From: JBHHZM01 sp046758065
Lineage (GTDB): Bacteria; Pseudomonadota; Alphaproteobacteria; JAAXGF01
Direction: 5' to 3'
DNA: 13,293 nt
Assembly: GCA_046758065.1 (NCBI GenBank)
Contig: JBHHZM010000088.1
Location: 1 to 13,293, forward strand
In this document: one piece after another, positions 1 through 6,525 of the stretch
Numbering within the stretch: position 1 is the stretch's first letter
Layout of the letters: each line of letters begins with the position of its first letter
Program-made: the position numbers and the translations under genes
Notes under the pieces: generated by a model
Database searches by the model: none
The model's input: only the letters and a program-made list of their open reading frames with translations
Told to the model about the DNA's origin: nothing

Positions 1-944
1 CCGAGATGACGCCGGTAGCGGGCCGACGCCACGGTCTCGCGGCAGCGGGCGAGACATTCTTCCGGATCGGCCGTGCGCTTGTCGACAGGTTTCGCAGCCG
101 AGCCGTCGAGTACGGCCCACAGACAGCAAACGAGATCGCAGAGCGCCCGGTAGACGACCACGCGGGCCGCCGCATCGGCGGGTGGAGAACCGGTGAAGTA
201 CGCGTCGAGCAACGCGCCTTCGCACGCCGCGTCGAAGCCGGCGTCGAGCGCAAGGTAGGCGAGGTCCCACATCGGATCGCCGTTCGCCGCGAACTCGTAA
301 TCGACCAGGTACATGCGCTCGTCCGTATCGAGGAAGTTCCCGGCTACCGGATCCCAGTGGCAGGGCGCGACGGGCAAGGCTTGCGCGGCGAACGCCCGAT
401 GCAGCGGCGCCATCTCTCCGATCGCGGCGGCGAGACCGGCGGGAAGCGGCCGCCCGCGTTTCTCGGCCAGGGCGCGGTAGGCGTCGATGGTCGCGAAGGC
501 GTCGCGCGTCGCCGCGAAACGCACGCCGCTTCGGTGCAGGCGGCGCAACGTTCGTGCCGCGCGGCGCAGCATGTCGGGATCGCCAAAGTCTGACGCGGTC
601 ATGGTCACGGCGCCGGCGATGAAGCAGCACAGCAGGACGCCGGCGGCGGGATCGGCGAACACGACCTCGGCGCCGACGCCCGCTTCGGCGGCGAGCCGTG
701 CGTCGTGCGCTTCGGCTGCGCGGTCGATAAGATCGTTCGTGCCTTCGCCGGCGAGCCGCAGCACGAAGTCGCCGACCGGCGCGGTGACCCGCCAGTTGCG
801 GTTGGTCAGGCCGCCGAGTCGCGCGACGACGATTTCCGCGCGCGTCAGCCCCCGAAACAGCGGGATGCGCGCAAGCGCGGCGAACGCCTCGTCGGCGGGC
901 GCGTCGTCACGGCGGCGGCCCGAAGCCTGCGAGACAACGATCAT
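1..944 (-). CDS. Choline-kinase-like phosphotransferase (APH fold), kinase A, C-terminus cut by window edge
   Basis: Read on the minus strand from ATG at 944; 314 codons are visible with no stop, so the gene runs off the left edge. Comparison with the paralogue at 5567-6484 suggests only a few C-terminal residues are missing. What is seen: an N-lobe with GGLTNRNWRV (44-53) and VLRLAGEGT (61-69), a Brenner-type catalytic loop CHWDPVAGN (H196, D198, N203), and a metal-binding segment VDYEF (D215) followed by NGDPMWDL. This is the choline/ethanolamine-kinase-like branch of the aminoglycoside phosphotransferase fold, a cytoplasmic ATP-dependent small-molecule kinase. The substrate cannot be read from sequence. 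The start is the only in-frame candidate near the N-terminus; it lacks a clear Shine-Dalgarno and adds about 18 residues relative to kinase B. It is divergent from the MFS transporter. An antibiotic-resistance role is possible for the fold but not suggested by context. Confidence 0.88.
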   Translation of the reverse strand, partial: MIVVSQASGRRRDDAPADEAFAALARIPLFRGLTRAEIVVARLGGLTNRNWRVTAPVGDFVLRLAGEGTNDLIDRAAEAHDARLAAEAGVGAEVVFADPAAGVLLCCFIAGAVTMTASDFGDPDMLRRAARTLRRLHRSGVRFAATRDAFATIDAYRALAEKRGRPLPAGLAAAIGEMAPLHRAFAAQALPVAPCHWDPVAGNFLDTDERMYLVDYEFAANGDPMWDLAYLALDAGFDAACEGALLDAYFTGSPPADAAARVVVYRALCDLVCCLWAVLDGSAAKPVDKRTADPEECLARCRETVASARYRRHL

Positions 945-952
945 GGCGTCAT

Positions 953-987
953 TTTAGCCAACGACAGGCGGCGCGATAGCCGCTAAA
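953..987. promoter_or_regulatory. Spaced dyad in the kinase A / MFS divergent spacer
   Basis: The 51-bp spacer 945-995 must hold the promoters of both divergent genes. TTTAGC at 953-958 and its reverse complement GCTAAA at 982-987 form a perfect 6-bp dyad, 29 bp centre to centre. It could be an operator shared by the two genes. It is short enough to arise by chance, and I see no convincing -35/-10 pair, so this is only a candidate. Confidence 0.2.
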
Positions 988-995
988 CAGAGGCG

Positions 996-2210
996 ATGAC
1001 GGGCCTCGGTTCGCGCCTCGCCGGCGGTCTTCGCCGGCCCGACCTGCTGCTCTTCCTGATGGCGGGAGCGGTGCCGCTCAGCTTCGCCACCTGGTCGGCG
1101 CTGATCAACAACTTCGCCATCGAGCGCGCCGCTTTCACCGGCGCTGAAATCGGCATTCTTCAGAGCCTGCGCGAGATACCCGGCTTTCTCGCTTTCGCCG
1201 TCGTTTTCCTGCTGCTCCTGTTCCGCGAACAGAAGGTCGCCTATCTGGCGCTGTTGCTGCTCGGAATCGGCACCGCGATCACCGGTTATTTCCCCAGTAT
1301 CGTCGGGCTCTACTGCACCACGGTGCTGATGTCGGTCGGCTTTCACTATTACGAGACGGTGCAGATTTCGCTCTCGTTGCAGTGGATCGACAAGGCGCGC
1401 GCGCCCGAAACCCTGGGCCGCATCATCGCCGTCGGCGCCGTCACGTCGATCGCCACCTACGGCCTGATCTGGGGCGCATTCGACGTCGCCGGCCTCGATT
1501 TCCATTGGGTCTATCTGCTCGGCGGCGGCCTGACCACGATCATCGCCGTCGTCTGCTGGCTGGTTTTCCCGAGCTTTGCCCAGACCGTGCGCCAGCACCG
1601 CCACATCGTGCTGCGCCGGCGCTACTGGCTCTATTACCTGCTCACCTTCATGTCGGGCGCGAGGCGCCAAATCCTGATGGTCTTCGCCGGCTTCCTGATG
1701 GTCGAGAAGTTCGGTTACGACGTCGGCGCGATCACGCTGCTGTTCCTGATCAACGCGGTCATCAACATCTGGCTCGCACCGCGCGTCGGACGGTTGATCG
1801 GCCGGTTCGGCGAACGCCGGGCGCTGATCTTCGAATACATCGGCCTGATCGGCGTGTTCACGGCCTACGCTTTCGTCTCGAACGCCACGCTCGCCGCCGG
1901 GCTTTACGTGCTCGACCACATGTTCTTCGCGCTCGCCATCGCGCTGAAGACCTATTTCCAGAAGATCGCCGCCCCGGCCGACATCGCCTCGACGGCGGGC
2001 GTCAGCTTCACCATCAGCCATATCGCGGCGGTGGTGATCCCCGTCGCCTTCGGCTTTCTCTGGCTGGTCTCGCCGGCGGCCGTGTTCCTGTCGGGAAGCG
2101 CCATGGCCGTGGTGTCGCTTCTGCTCGCCCTCAACGTCCCCGCCGCGCCGGCACCCGGCAACGAGGTGATACTGGGCCTGCGCCGCGCCTCCCCCGCGCC
2201 CGCCGAGTAG
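996..2210 (+). CDS. MFS transporter, about 12 membrane segments
   Basis: A 404-residue integral inner-membrane protein of the major facilitator superfamily. Hydrophobic helices are visible around residues 15-35, 60-76, 81-98, 102-120, 141-162, 170-191, 209-232, 243-262, 277-297, 299-319, 335-355 and 358-380, with a charged central loop (about 192-210) separating the two halves. RVGRLIGRFGERRAL (263-277) in the second half resembles the basic motif A found between MFS helices. The start is well supported: AGAGG ends four bases before ATG 996. The length is normal for a 12-TM MFS member. The substrate and transport direction are unknown; no specificity motif is recognisable. Its only structural neighbour is the divergent kinase A, with which it may share regulation. 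The MFS assignment rests on the hydropathy pattern and motif A-like loop. Confidence 0.85.
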   Translation: MTGLGSRLAGGLRRPDLLLFLMAGAVPLSFATWSALINNFAIERAAFTGAEIGILQSLREIPGFLAFAVVFLLLLFREQKVAYLALLLLGIGTAITGYFPSIVGLYCTTVLMSVGFHYYETVQISLSLQWIDKARAPETLGRIIAVGAVTSIATYGLIWGAFDVAGLDFHWVYLLGGGLTTIIAVVCWLVFPSFAQTVRQHRHIVLRRRYWLYYLLTFMSGARRQILMVFAGFLMVEKFGYDVGAITLLFLINAVINIWLAPRVGRLIGRFGERRALIFEYIGLIGVFTAYAFVSNATLAAGLYVLDHMFFALAIALKTYFQKIAAPADIASTAGVSFTISHIAAVVIPVAFGFLWLVSPAAVFLSGSAMAVVSLLLALNVPAAPAPGNEVILGLRRASPAPAE

Positions 2211-2235
2211 CCGGCAGTGACGCGACGGCCATGAC

Positions 2236-2252
2236 CGCGATCCGCAATCGCG
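2236..2252 (+). other. Small inverted repeat in the MFS / chorismate mutase spacer
   Basis: The 154-bp spacer 2211-2364 contains CGCGAT (2236-2241) and ATCGCG (2247-2252) around a 5-nt loop. No T-tract follows, so it is not a clear terminator for the MFS gene; it could be a weak one or a binding site. A TATGCT at 2284-2289 resembles a -10 box, but no matching -35 lies upstream. Nothing else in this spacer looks like a gene. Confidence 0.2.
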
Positions 2253-2364
2253 ATGGTGCGAACCGACCCGAAGCGCGATATTTTATGCTCGCCGCGGCAG
2301 CATATGAAGCGACGCGGCGATTGGCCGGGCTTGGCAGATTGACGACCGAACGGGGATTGACGGC

Positions 2365-2667
2365 ATGAAGCATTGCACGACGATGGCCGAAGTGCGCGAG
2401 CAGATCGACGATATCGACCGTCGGATCGTCGCCCTGCTTGCCGAGCGCAGCGGCTACGTAAGCCAGGCCGCGCGAATCAAGGCGACACGCGCCGAGATCG
2501 TCGATCACGCCCGCATCGAAGAGGTTGTCGCCAAGGCGCGCGCGGCAGCCGGCACGGCCGGACTCGACGCCGACCTCGCCGAACGAATTTTCCGCCCGAT
2601 GGTCGATGCGTTCATCGCCTTCGAAACCGACGAGTACGAACGGCGGCAGACGGCGTCGGGGGACTGA
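2365..2667 (+). CDS. Chorismate mutase, AroQ class, monofunctional
   Basis: A 100-residue all-helical protein, the usual size for stand-alone AroQ mutases, which rearrange chorismate to prephenate for Phe/Tyr synthesis. Residues lining up by eye with the E. coli mutase active site are R11, R28 (LLAERSGYV), K39 (RIKA), the DHARIEE segment 47-53, and E87 where E. coli has Gln88; a Glu there also occurs in other AroQ enzymes. GLDADLAERIF (67-76) resembles the PchB-like subgroup, so isochorismate-pyruvate lyase activity is a remote alternative, but no salicylate or siderophore genes are nearby. GGGGA lies eight bases before ATG 2365, supporting the start. The gene is convergent with pabC, which uses the same chorismate pool, but is not in that operon. 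Cytoplasmic; no regulatory ACT domain is present. Confidence 0.88.
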   Translation: MKHCTTMAEVREQIDDIDRRIVALLAERSGYVSQAARIKATRAEIVDHARIEEVVAKARAAAGTAGLDADLAERIFRPMVDAFIAFETDEYERRQTASGD

Positions 2668-2672
2668 ATCAC

Positions 2673-2695
2673 GCGTCGCCGGTGTTCGGCGGCGC
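2673..2695. terminator. Hairpin between convergent chorismate mutase and pabC
   Basis: The two stop codons are 34 bp apart. Between them, GCGTCGCCG (2673-2681) and CGGCGGCGC (2687-2695) form a 9-bp stem around GTGTT, with a single G-T wobble when read on the plus strand. A long uridine run is missing on both sides, so this is not a textbook intrinsic terminator. Its position between two gene tails suggests a bidirectional stop or 3'-end-protecting stem. Confidence 0.5.
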
Positions 2696-2701
2696 CTGTC
2701 T

Positions 2702-3541
2702 TCAGCGATAAAGCGCGGCGGCGTAAGATTCCTCGATCCTGCGGGTGACGGGACCGGGTGCGCCGTCGCCGATCGCCAGTCCATCGACGGCGATCAGTGG
2801 AATCACGCCGATCAGGCTGTTGGTGAGGAACGCCTCGCCGGCGCCCGAGAGGCGTTCGGGCGCGACGGCCGTTTCGTCGACCGCAATATCCATCGCACGG
2901 GCAAGCTCGATGACCACGGCGCGCGTGACGCCGGGCAGCGCGCCCTCGGTCACCGCCGGGGTGACGAGCGCACCGTCCTCGACCAGGAACAGGTTGGCGG
3001 CGCTGGCGCAGACCAGCGCGCCCGCGCCGTTGCGAAGCAGTCCGTCGTCGTAACCCGCCGCCTCGGCTTCGCGACGGGCGAGGATATTGTCGAGATAGTT
3101 GAGGCTCTTGATCCGCGATACCGGCGATGCCTCGTTGCGCGTCTGCCGCGTGATCACCGCGCGGACGGGCGCGGCGCGCACCGGCGAAGACGTCACGCTG
3201 ACGAGGAGCGTCGGCGACAGCGCATCGGGCGGCGCCAGGCCGCGCGGTCCGGGGCCGCGCGAATACGTGATGCGCAGCGCCGCCGTATCGTGGGCGAGCC
3301 CGTTCGCCGCCAGGGTCGCCAGCGCCGCTTGCTCGATCTCGCCGTCGGCGGGGAGCGCGGGAAGGCCGAGAAGGTCCGCGCCGTTCCGCATGCGGGCGAG
3401 ATGATCGGCGAGCCGGAAAAGCCGCCCGCCGTTCGCCGGCAACGTCTCGAACACGCCGTCGCCGAGCAGGAAACCGCGATCGCGGGGGTCGATGCGTGCC
3501 TCGTCGATCGGGCACAGCGCGCCGTTGAGCCAGACGATCAC
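2702..3541 (-). CDS. pabC: Aminodeoxychorismate lyase-like class IV PLP aminotransferase
   Basis: A 279-residue fold-type IV PLP enzyme. Beside pabA and pabB it most likely converts 4-amino-4-deoxychorismate to p-aminobenzoate and pyruvate. Seen: RDRGFLLGDGVFET (20-32), a typical N-terminal signature; IKSLNYLDN (144-152) with K145 as the PLP lysine; and SAANLFLV (180-187). The class usually has a Glu five residues before the Asn of that last motif (E. coli PabC has TECCAANLF), but here it is Cys178 (VCASAANLF). The start is GTG at 3541, overlapping the pabA stop as GTGA, with AAGGG seven bases upstream inside pabA. Last gene of the minus-strand operon, followed by the hairpin at 2673-2695. 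Branched-chain or D-amino-acid aminotransferase activity cannot be excluded from sequence, but the context favours PabC. Confidence 0.85.
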   Translation of the reverse strand: MIVWLNGALCPIDEARIDPRDRGFLLGDGVFETLPANGGRLFRLADHLARMRNGADLLGLPALPADGEIEQAALATLAANGLAHDTAALRITYSRGPGPRGLAPPDALSPTLLVSVTSSPVRAAPVRAVITRQTRNEASPVSRIKSLNYLDNILARREAEAAGYDDGLLRNGAGALVCASAANLFLVEDGALVTPAVTEGALPGVTRAVVIELARAMDIAVDETAVAPERLSGAGEAFLTNSLIGVIPLIAVDGLAIGDGAPGPVTRRIEESYAAALYR

Positions 3542-4143
3542 GGTCGCGCCCTTTCATCCCGCCAGCGTTCGGCGGCGGCGAGGAAGTTGGCGAGCAGCTC
3601 GTGGCCGTGCTCGGTCAGCACCGATTCGGGATGGAACTGAACGCCGAAGACCGGGTTACGCCGGTGCCGCAGCGCCATGATCTCGCCGTCGTCGGTGCGC
3701 GCGGTGACCGCAAGGTCGCCCCCTTCGGGCAGATCGACGACCAGCGAGTGATAGCGCCCGACGCGCAGCGGCTCGGGGAGACCGGCGAACAGCCCTTCGC
3801 CGTCGTGGCGAACCCATGCCGACTTGCCGTGCACCGGCGTTTTCGCGCGCGCGACCCGGCCGCCGTAGGTCTGACCGACGCATTGGTGGCCGAGACAGAC
3901 GCCGAGCATGGGATAGTCCGCGCCGAGATAGCGCACGGCGTCGAGCGAGACGCCCGCCTCATTGGGCGTGCAAGGACCCGGCGAAATGATGATGGCGTCG
4001 GGGTTCATTGCTTTCAGGTCCGCGACGGTGACGGCGTCGTTGCGCAGCACGCACCGCTCGCGGCCCAACTCACCGACGTAGCGCGCCAGGTTGTAGACGA
4101 ACGAATCGTAGTTATCGATCAGCAGGATCATCCGGTTCGCCAT
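3538..4143 (-). CDS. pabA: Aminodeoxychorismate synthase glutaminase subunit (class I amidotransferase)
   Basis: A 201-residue class I glutamine amidotransferase that supplies ammonia to the PabB subunit. The catalytic triad is intact: Cys83 in GVCLGHQCVGQ, and His171 and Glu173 in VQFHPESVLTEHG. SPGPCTPNEAG (54-64) is the oxyanion-strand motif, and the N-terminal LLIDNYDSFVYNLA (7-20) is typical of PabA/TrpG. PabA and TrpG cannot be told apart by sequence alone, and in many bacteria one protein serves both synthases; here it sits 18 bp after a clear PabB and overlaps pabC, so PABA synthesis is the main expected role. I chose ATG 4143; ATG 4131 (MILLID) is an alternative, and neither has a strong Shine-Dalgarno, suggesting translational coupling to pabB. 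Confidence 0.93.
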   Translation of the reverse strand: MANRMILLIDNYDSFVYNLARYVGELGRERCVLRNDAVTVADLKAMNPDAIIISPGPCTPNEAGVSLDAVRYLGADYPMLGVCLGHQCVGQTYGGRVARAKTPVHGKSAWVRHDGEGLFAGLPEPLRVGRYHSLVVDLPEGGDLAVTARTDDGEIMALRHRRNPVFGVQFHPESVLTEHGHELLANFLAAAERWRDERARP

Positions 4144-4161
4144 GATCCGATACGGCCGCGC

Positions 4162-5559
4162 TCACCTGGCCTGGGCCGCCGGTGCGGCGTCGAAGCACGC
4201 GAACAGCGCCTCGGCCTTGGTCAGCGTCTCTTCGTACTCGGCGGCGGGCTCGGAATCGGCGACGATGCCGCCGCCTACCTGAAACACCGCCACGCCGTCC
4301 TTCAGCGCCAGCGTACGGATCGCGATGTTGGTGTCCATCGTCCCGTCGAACCCGATGAAGCCGATGGCGCCGCAGTACGGACCGCGCCGCGTCGGCTCGA
4401 TCTCGGCGATGATCTCCATCGCCCGCACCTTGGGGGCGCCGGTGATCGAGCCGCCGGGAAAGCACGCGCGCAGGAGATCGACCGCATCCCTGCCGGTTCG
4501 CAAGCGGCCGGTAACGGTCGAGACCAGGTGGTGGACCCGGGCGTAGCTCTCGAGCGCGCAGAGCTCGGGAACCGCGACCGAGTGATCGCGGCATACCTTC
4601 GAGAGATCGTTGCGCAGGAGATCGACGATCATCACGTTTTCGGCGCGGTCCTTCTCGCTCGCACGCAGCGCCGCGGCGAACGCGGCGTCCTCGGCTGGCG
4701 TCAGGCCGCGCGGGCGGGTGCCCTTGATCGGCCGCGTCTCGACTGTATCGCCGTCGAGCCTCAGGAAGCGCTCGGGCGAGCTCGACAGCACCTGCACAGC
4801 GCCGAGGTTGAGATAGGCGGCGAAAGGCGCGGCATTCACCTCGCCGAGCCTTCGGTACATGGCGTAAGGATCGCTGCCGGCCGGCAGCCGGGCATGGAAG
4901 CGCTGCGACAGGTTGGCCTGAAAGATATCGCCGGCGTGAATGTAGTCGATGACCCTGGCGACCGCGGCCTCGTACCCGGCACGGCTGAAGTTCGAACGCC
5001 AAGGCAGTTGCGGCATCGGGGTGGGCAACGACGCGGCAGCCGTCATTCGCTCGCGAAGTTCGCCTGCCCGACGCTTCGCCCGCTTTGTGCGCCGTGCCGG
5101 ATCGGCCTCGGGGAAGCCGGTCGCAACGATCCATGCGCGTTCAGACATCAGGTCGAAAGCGGCGATCACGTCGTAGAAACCGAGCGCGATGTCGGCGAAA
5201 CCCGGGTCGTCGGCCGGCACCGGCAGGGTTTCGATATGGCGACAAAGCTCGTAGCCGAAGCTGCCCGCCGCGCCGCCCTGGAACGGCGGCAGATCCGGGA
5301 GCGTCGGGGCGTCGAACCGGGCGAGCTCGGATTTCAGCACGGCAAACGGGTCGCCTTCGAAGTGTCGGTCGCCGATCTCGATATCGCCGTCCTTGGCCGT
5401 CAGGGTCTCGAACGGCAGCGCCGCGATATAGGCGTAACGGCCGAGCCGTTCGGACTTGAGCGCCGAATCGAACAGCAGCGAGTACGGCTCGGCGGCGAGC
5501 GCGGCGAAAGCGTCGGCCGGATCGGCGTAGGGAATTTCCTCGACGTGGCTCTCGGACAT
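4162..5559 (-). CDS. pabB: Aminodeoxychorismate synthase component I
   Basis: A 465-residue chorismate-binding enzyme that aminates chorismate at C4, using ammonia from PabA. The diagnostic motif is PIKGTRPRG (277-285): Lys279 is the aminodeoxychorismate-synthase lysine that attacks C2, whereas anthranilate synthases carry Ala there (PIAGT). Other family motifs in order are DIFQANLSQRF (211-221), SSSPERFL (259-266), DRAENVMIVDLLRNDL (304-319), PGGSITGAPKVRAMEII (368-384) and the metal-binding GGGIVADSEPAAEYEET (429-445). The N-terminal half is the more variable TrpE-like domain. No lyase or glutaminase domain is fused; these are the separate pabC and pabA. The start is ATG 5559, seven bases after the kinase B stop, so the two are very likely co-transcribed and perhaps coupled. 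Cytoplasmic; folate biosynthesis. Confidence 0.95.
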   Translation of the reverse strand: MSESHVEEIPYADPADAFAALAAEPYSLLFDSALKSERLGRYAYIAALPFETLTAKDGDIEIGDRHFEGDPFAVLKSELARFDAPTLPDLPPFQGGAAGSFGYELCRHIETLPVPADDPGFADIALGFYDVIAAFDLMSERAWIVATGFPEADPARRTKRAKRRAGELRERMTAAASLPTPMPQLPWRSNFSRAGYEAAVARVIDYIHAGDIFQANLSQRFHARLPAGSDPYAMYRRLGEVNAAPFAAYLNLGAVQVLSSSPERFLRLDGDTVETRPIKGTRPRGLTPAEDAAFAAALRASEKDRAENVMIVDLLRNDLSKVCRDHSVAVPELCALESYARVHHLVSTVTGRLRTGRDAVDLLRACFPGGSITGAPKVRAMEIIAEIEPTRRGPYCGAIGFIGFDGTMDTNIAIRTLALKDGVAVFQVGGGIVADSEPAAEYEETLTKAEALFACFDAAPAAQAR

Positions 5560-5566
5560 AGCCTGC

Positions 5567-6484
5567 TCAACCCCGTCGCACGGCCTCGAGATGACGCGGA
5601 AACTCGGACGTCGCCATGAGCGCGCGGCAGCGGTTCAGCCGGTTCTCGGCGTAGGCCCAGAAATCCTCGGCCGGGTTCTTGTTGGCGAATTGCAACACGC
5701 CCCAAAGCGTCCAGAGCAGATCGCACATCGCCTTGTAGATCACCATCCGCCCGGCCTCGAACGCGGGCGGCGGCCCGTCGAAATAAGCCTCCATCAGCGC
5801 CCGGTCCTGCCCGGCGTCGAACCCGGCTTCGACCGAAAGATCGCCGAGATCCCACATCGGGTCGTTGTTGCCCGAATATTCGTAATCGATAATGTAAACT
5901 TGCGCGCCGGTATCGAGAAAGTTTTCGGCGAGCGGATCGCAATGACAGGGGCGCAGCGGCAATTCGTGGGCGACGAGCGCCGCGCGCACGGCCTCGGCCT
6001 CCTTCTGCACCTCGCCGTAGCCTTGCGGCAGCGGCGCGCCGAGACGCTCGATATGGCCGAGGTAGTCGTCGATCATGGCGAACAGCTCGAAACGCGTCTC
6101 GAACGGCCTGCCGCAGTCGTGCAGGCGGCGGAAGGCGACGCCGGCGCGCCGCACCCGGCCGAGGTCCCTGAATGTGTCTCCGGTCATGGTGATCGAGTCA
6201 TCGATGTAGCGGCAGAGCATGGTGCCGTCGGCCGTATCGAAGAACATGACCTCGGCGTTGACCCCGGCCTCCGCCGCGACCCGCGCGTTGTGCGCCTCGA
6301 CCTTGCGGTCGATGTATGCGTCCGTGCCCTCGCCGGCGAGCCGCAGCACGAAGCGGCCCTGCGGGCTGTCGATCCGGTAGTTGCGGTTGGTCAGGCCGCC
6401 GAGTCGCGTCGTCGCGATCGCCGCCCTGTCGACGCGGTCGAAAAGCGGAATCCGCTCCAGCGCCGCGATCGCCTCGTTGGTCAC
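5567..6484 (-). CDS. Choline-kinase-like phosphotransferase (APH fold), kinase B
   Basis: A 305-residue paralogue of kinase A. GGLTNRNYRI (29-38) and FVLRLAGEGT (45-54) belong to the N-lobe; CHCDPLAENFLDT (180-192) is the catalytic loop with H181, D183 and N188; IIDYEYSGNNDPMWDL (198-213) carries the metal-binding Asp200. This resembles choline/ethanolamine kinases of the LicA-like group, which phosphorylate amino alcohols with ATP in the cytoplasm, but the true substrate is not known. I chose GTG 6484 because AGGAGAGG lies just upstream and the start matches the conserved N-terminus of kinase A (EAIAALERIPLF against EAFAALARIPLF); the longer open frame upstream overlaps the dehydrogenase in another frame. 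It is 41 bp after the dehydrogenase and 7 bp before pabB. An aminoglycoside phosphotransferase is the less likely alternative. Confidence 0.9.
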   Translation of the reverse strand: MTNEAIAALERIPLFDRVDRAAIATTRLGGLTNRNYRIDSPQGRFVLRLAGEGTDAYIDRKVEAHNARVAAEAGVNAEVMFFDTADGTMLCRYIDDSITMTGDTFRDLGRVRRAGVAFRRLHDCGRPFETRFELFAMIDDYLGHIERLGAPLPQGYGEVQKEAEAVRAALVAHELPLRPCHCDPLAENFLDTGAQVYIIDYEYSGNNDPMWDLGDLSVEAGFDAGQDRALMEAYFDGPPPAFEAGRMVIYKAMCDLLWTLWGVLQFANKNPAEDFWAYAENRLNRCRALMATSEFPRHLEAVRRG

Positions 6485-6525
6485 GTTCCTCTCCTCGTCG
6501 AATCCCACGATCTTTCGCCCCCGCC

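Noticed and set aside
941..952. Tiny upstream frame ATG-ACG-CCA-TGA overlapping the kinase A start codon
   Set aside because: The stop-start overlap ATGA looks like coupling, but three codons without a ribosome binding site are most likely chance.
954..2021. 355-codon minus-strand frame opposite the MFS gene
   Set aside because: The product is highly polar and low in complexity (Glu, Asp, Arg, Gln), the usual reverse complement of membrane-protein codons. The plus strand encodes a clear 12-helix transporter.
4162..5559. Anthranilate synthase component I (TrpE) as identity of this gene
   Set aside because: The diagnostic motif has Lys (PIKGT), as in aminodeoxychorismate synthase, not Ala (PIAGT); the neighbouring class IV PLP enzyme also fits PabC.
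3601..5619. 672-codon open frame on the plus strand opposite pabA and pabB
   Set aside because: Its product is rich in Arg, Asp, Val and Gly with no recognisable motif, while the minus strand carries complete pabA and pabB with all catalytic motifs. Long antisense frames are expected in GC-rich DNA.
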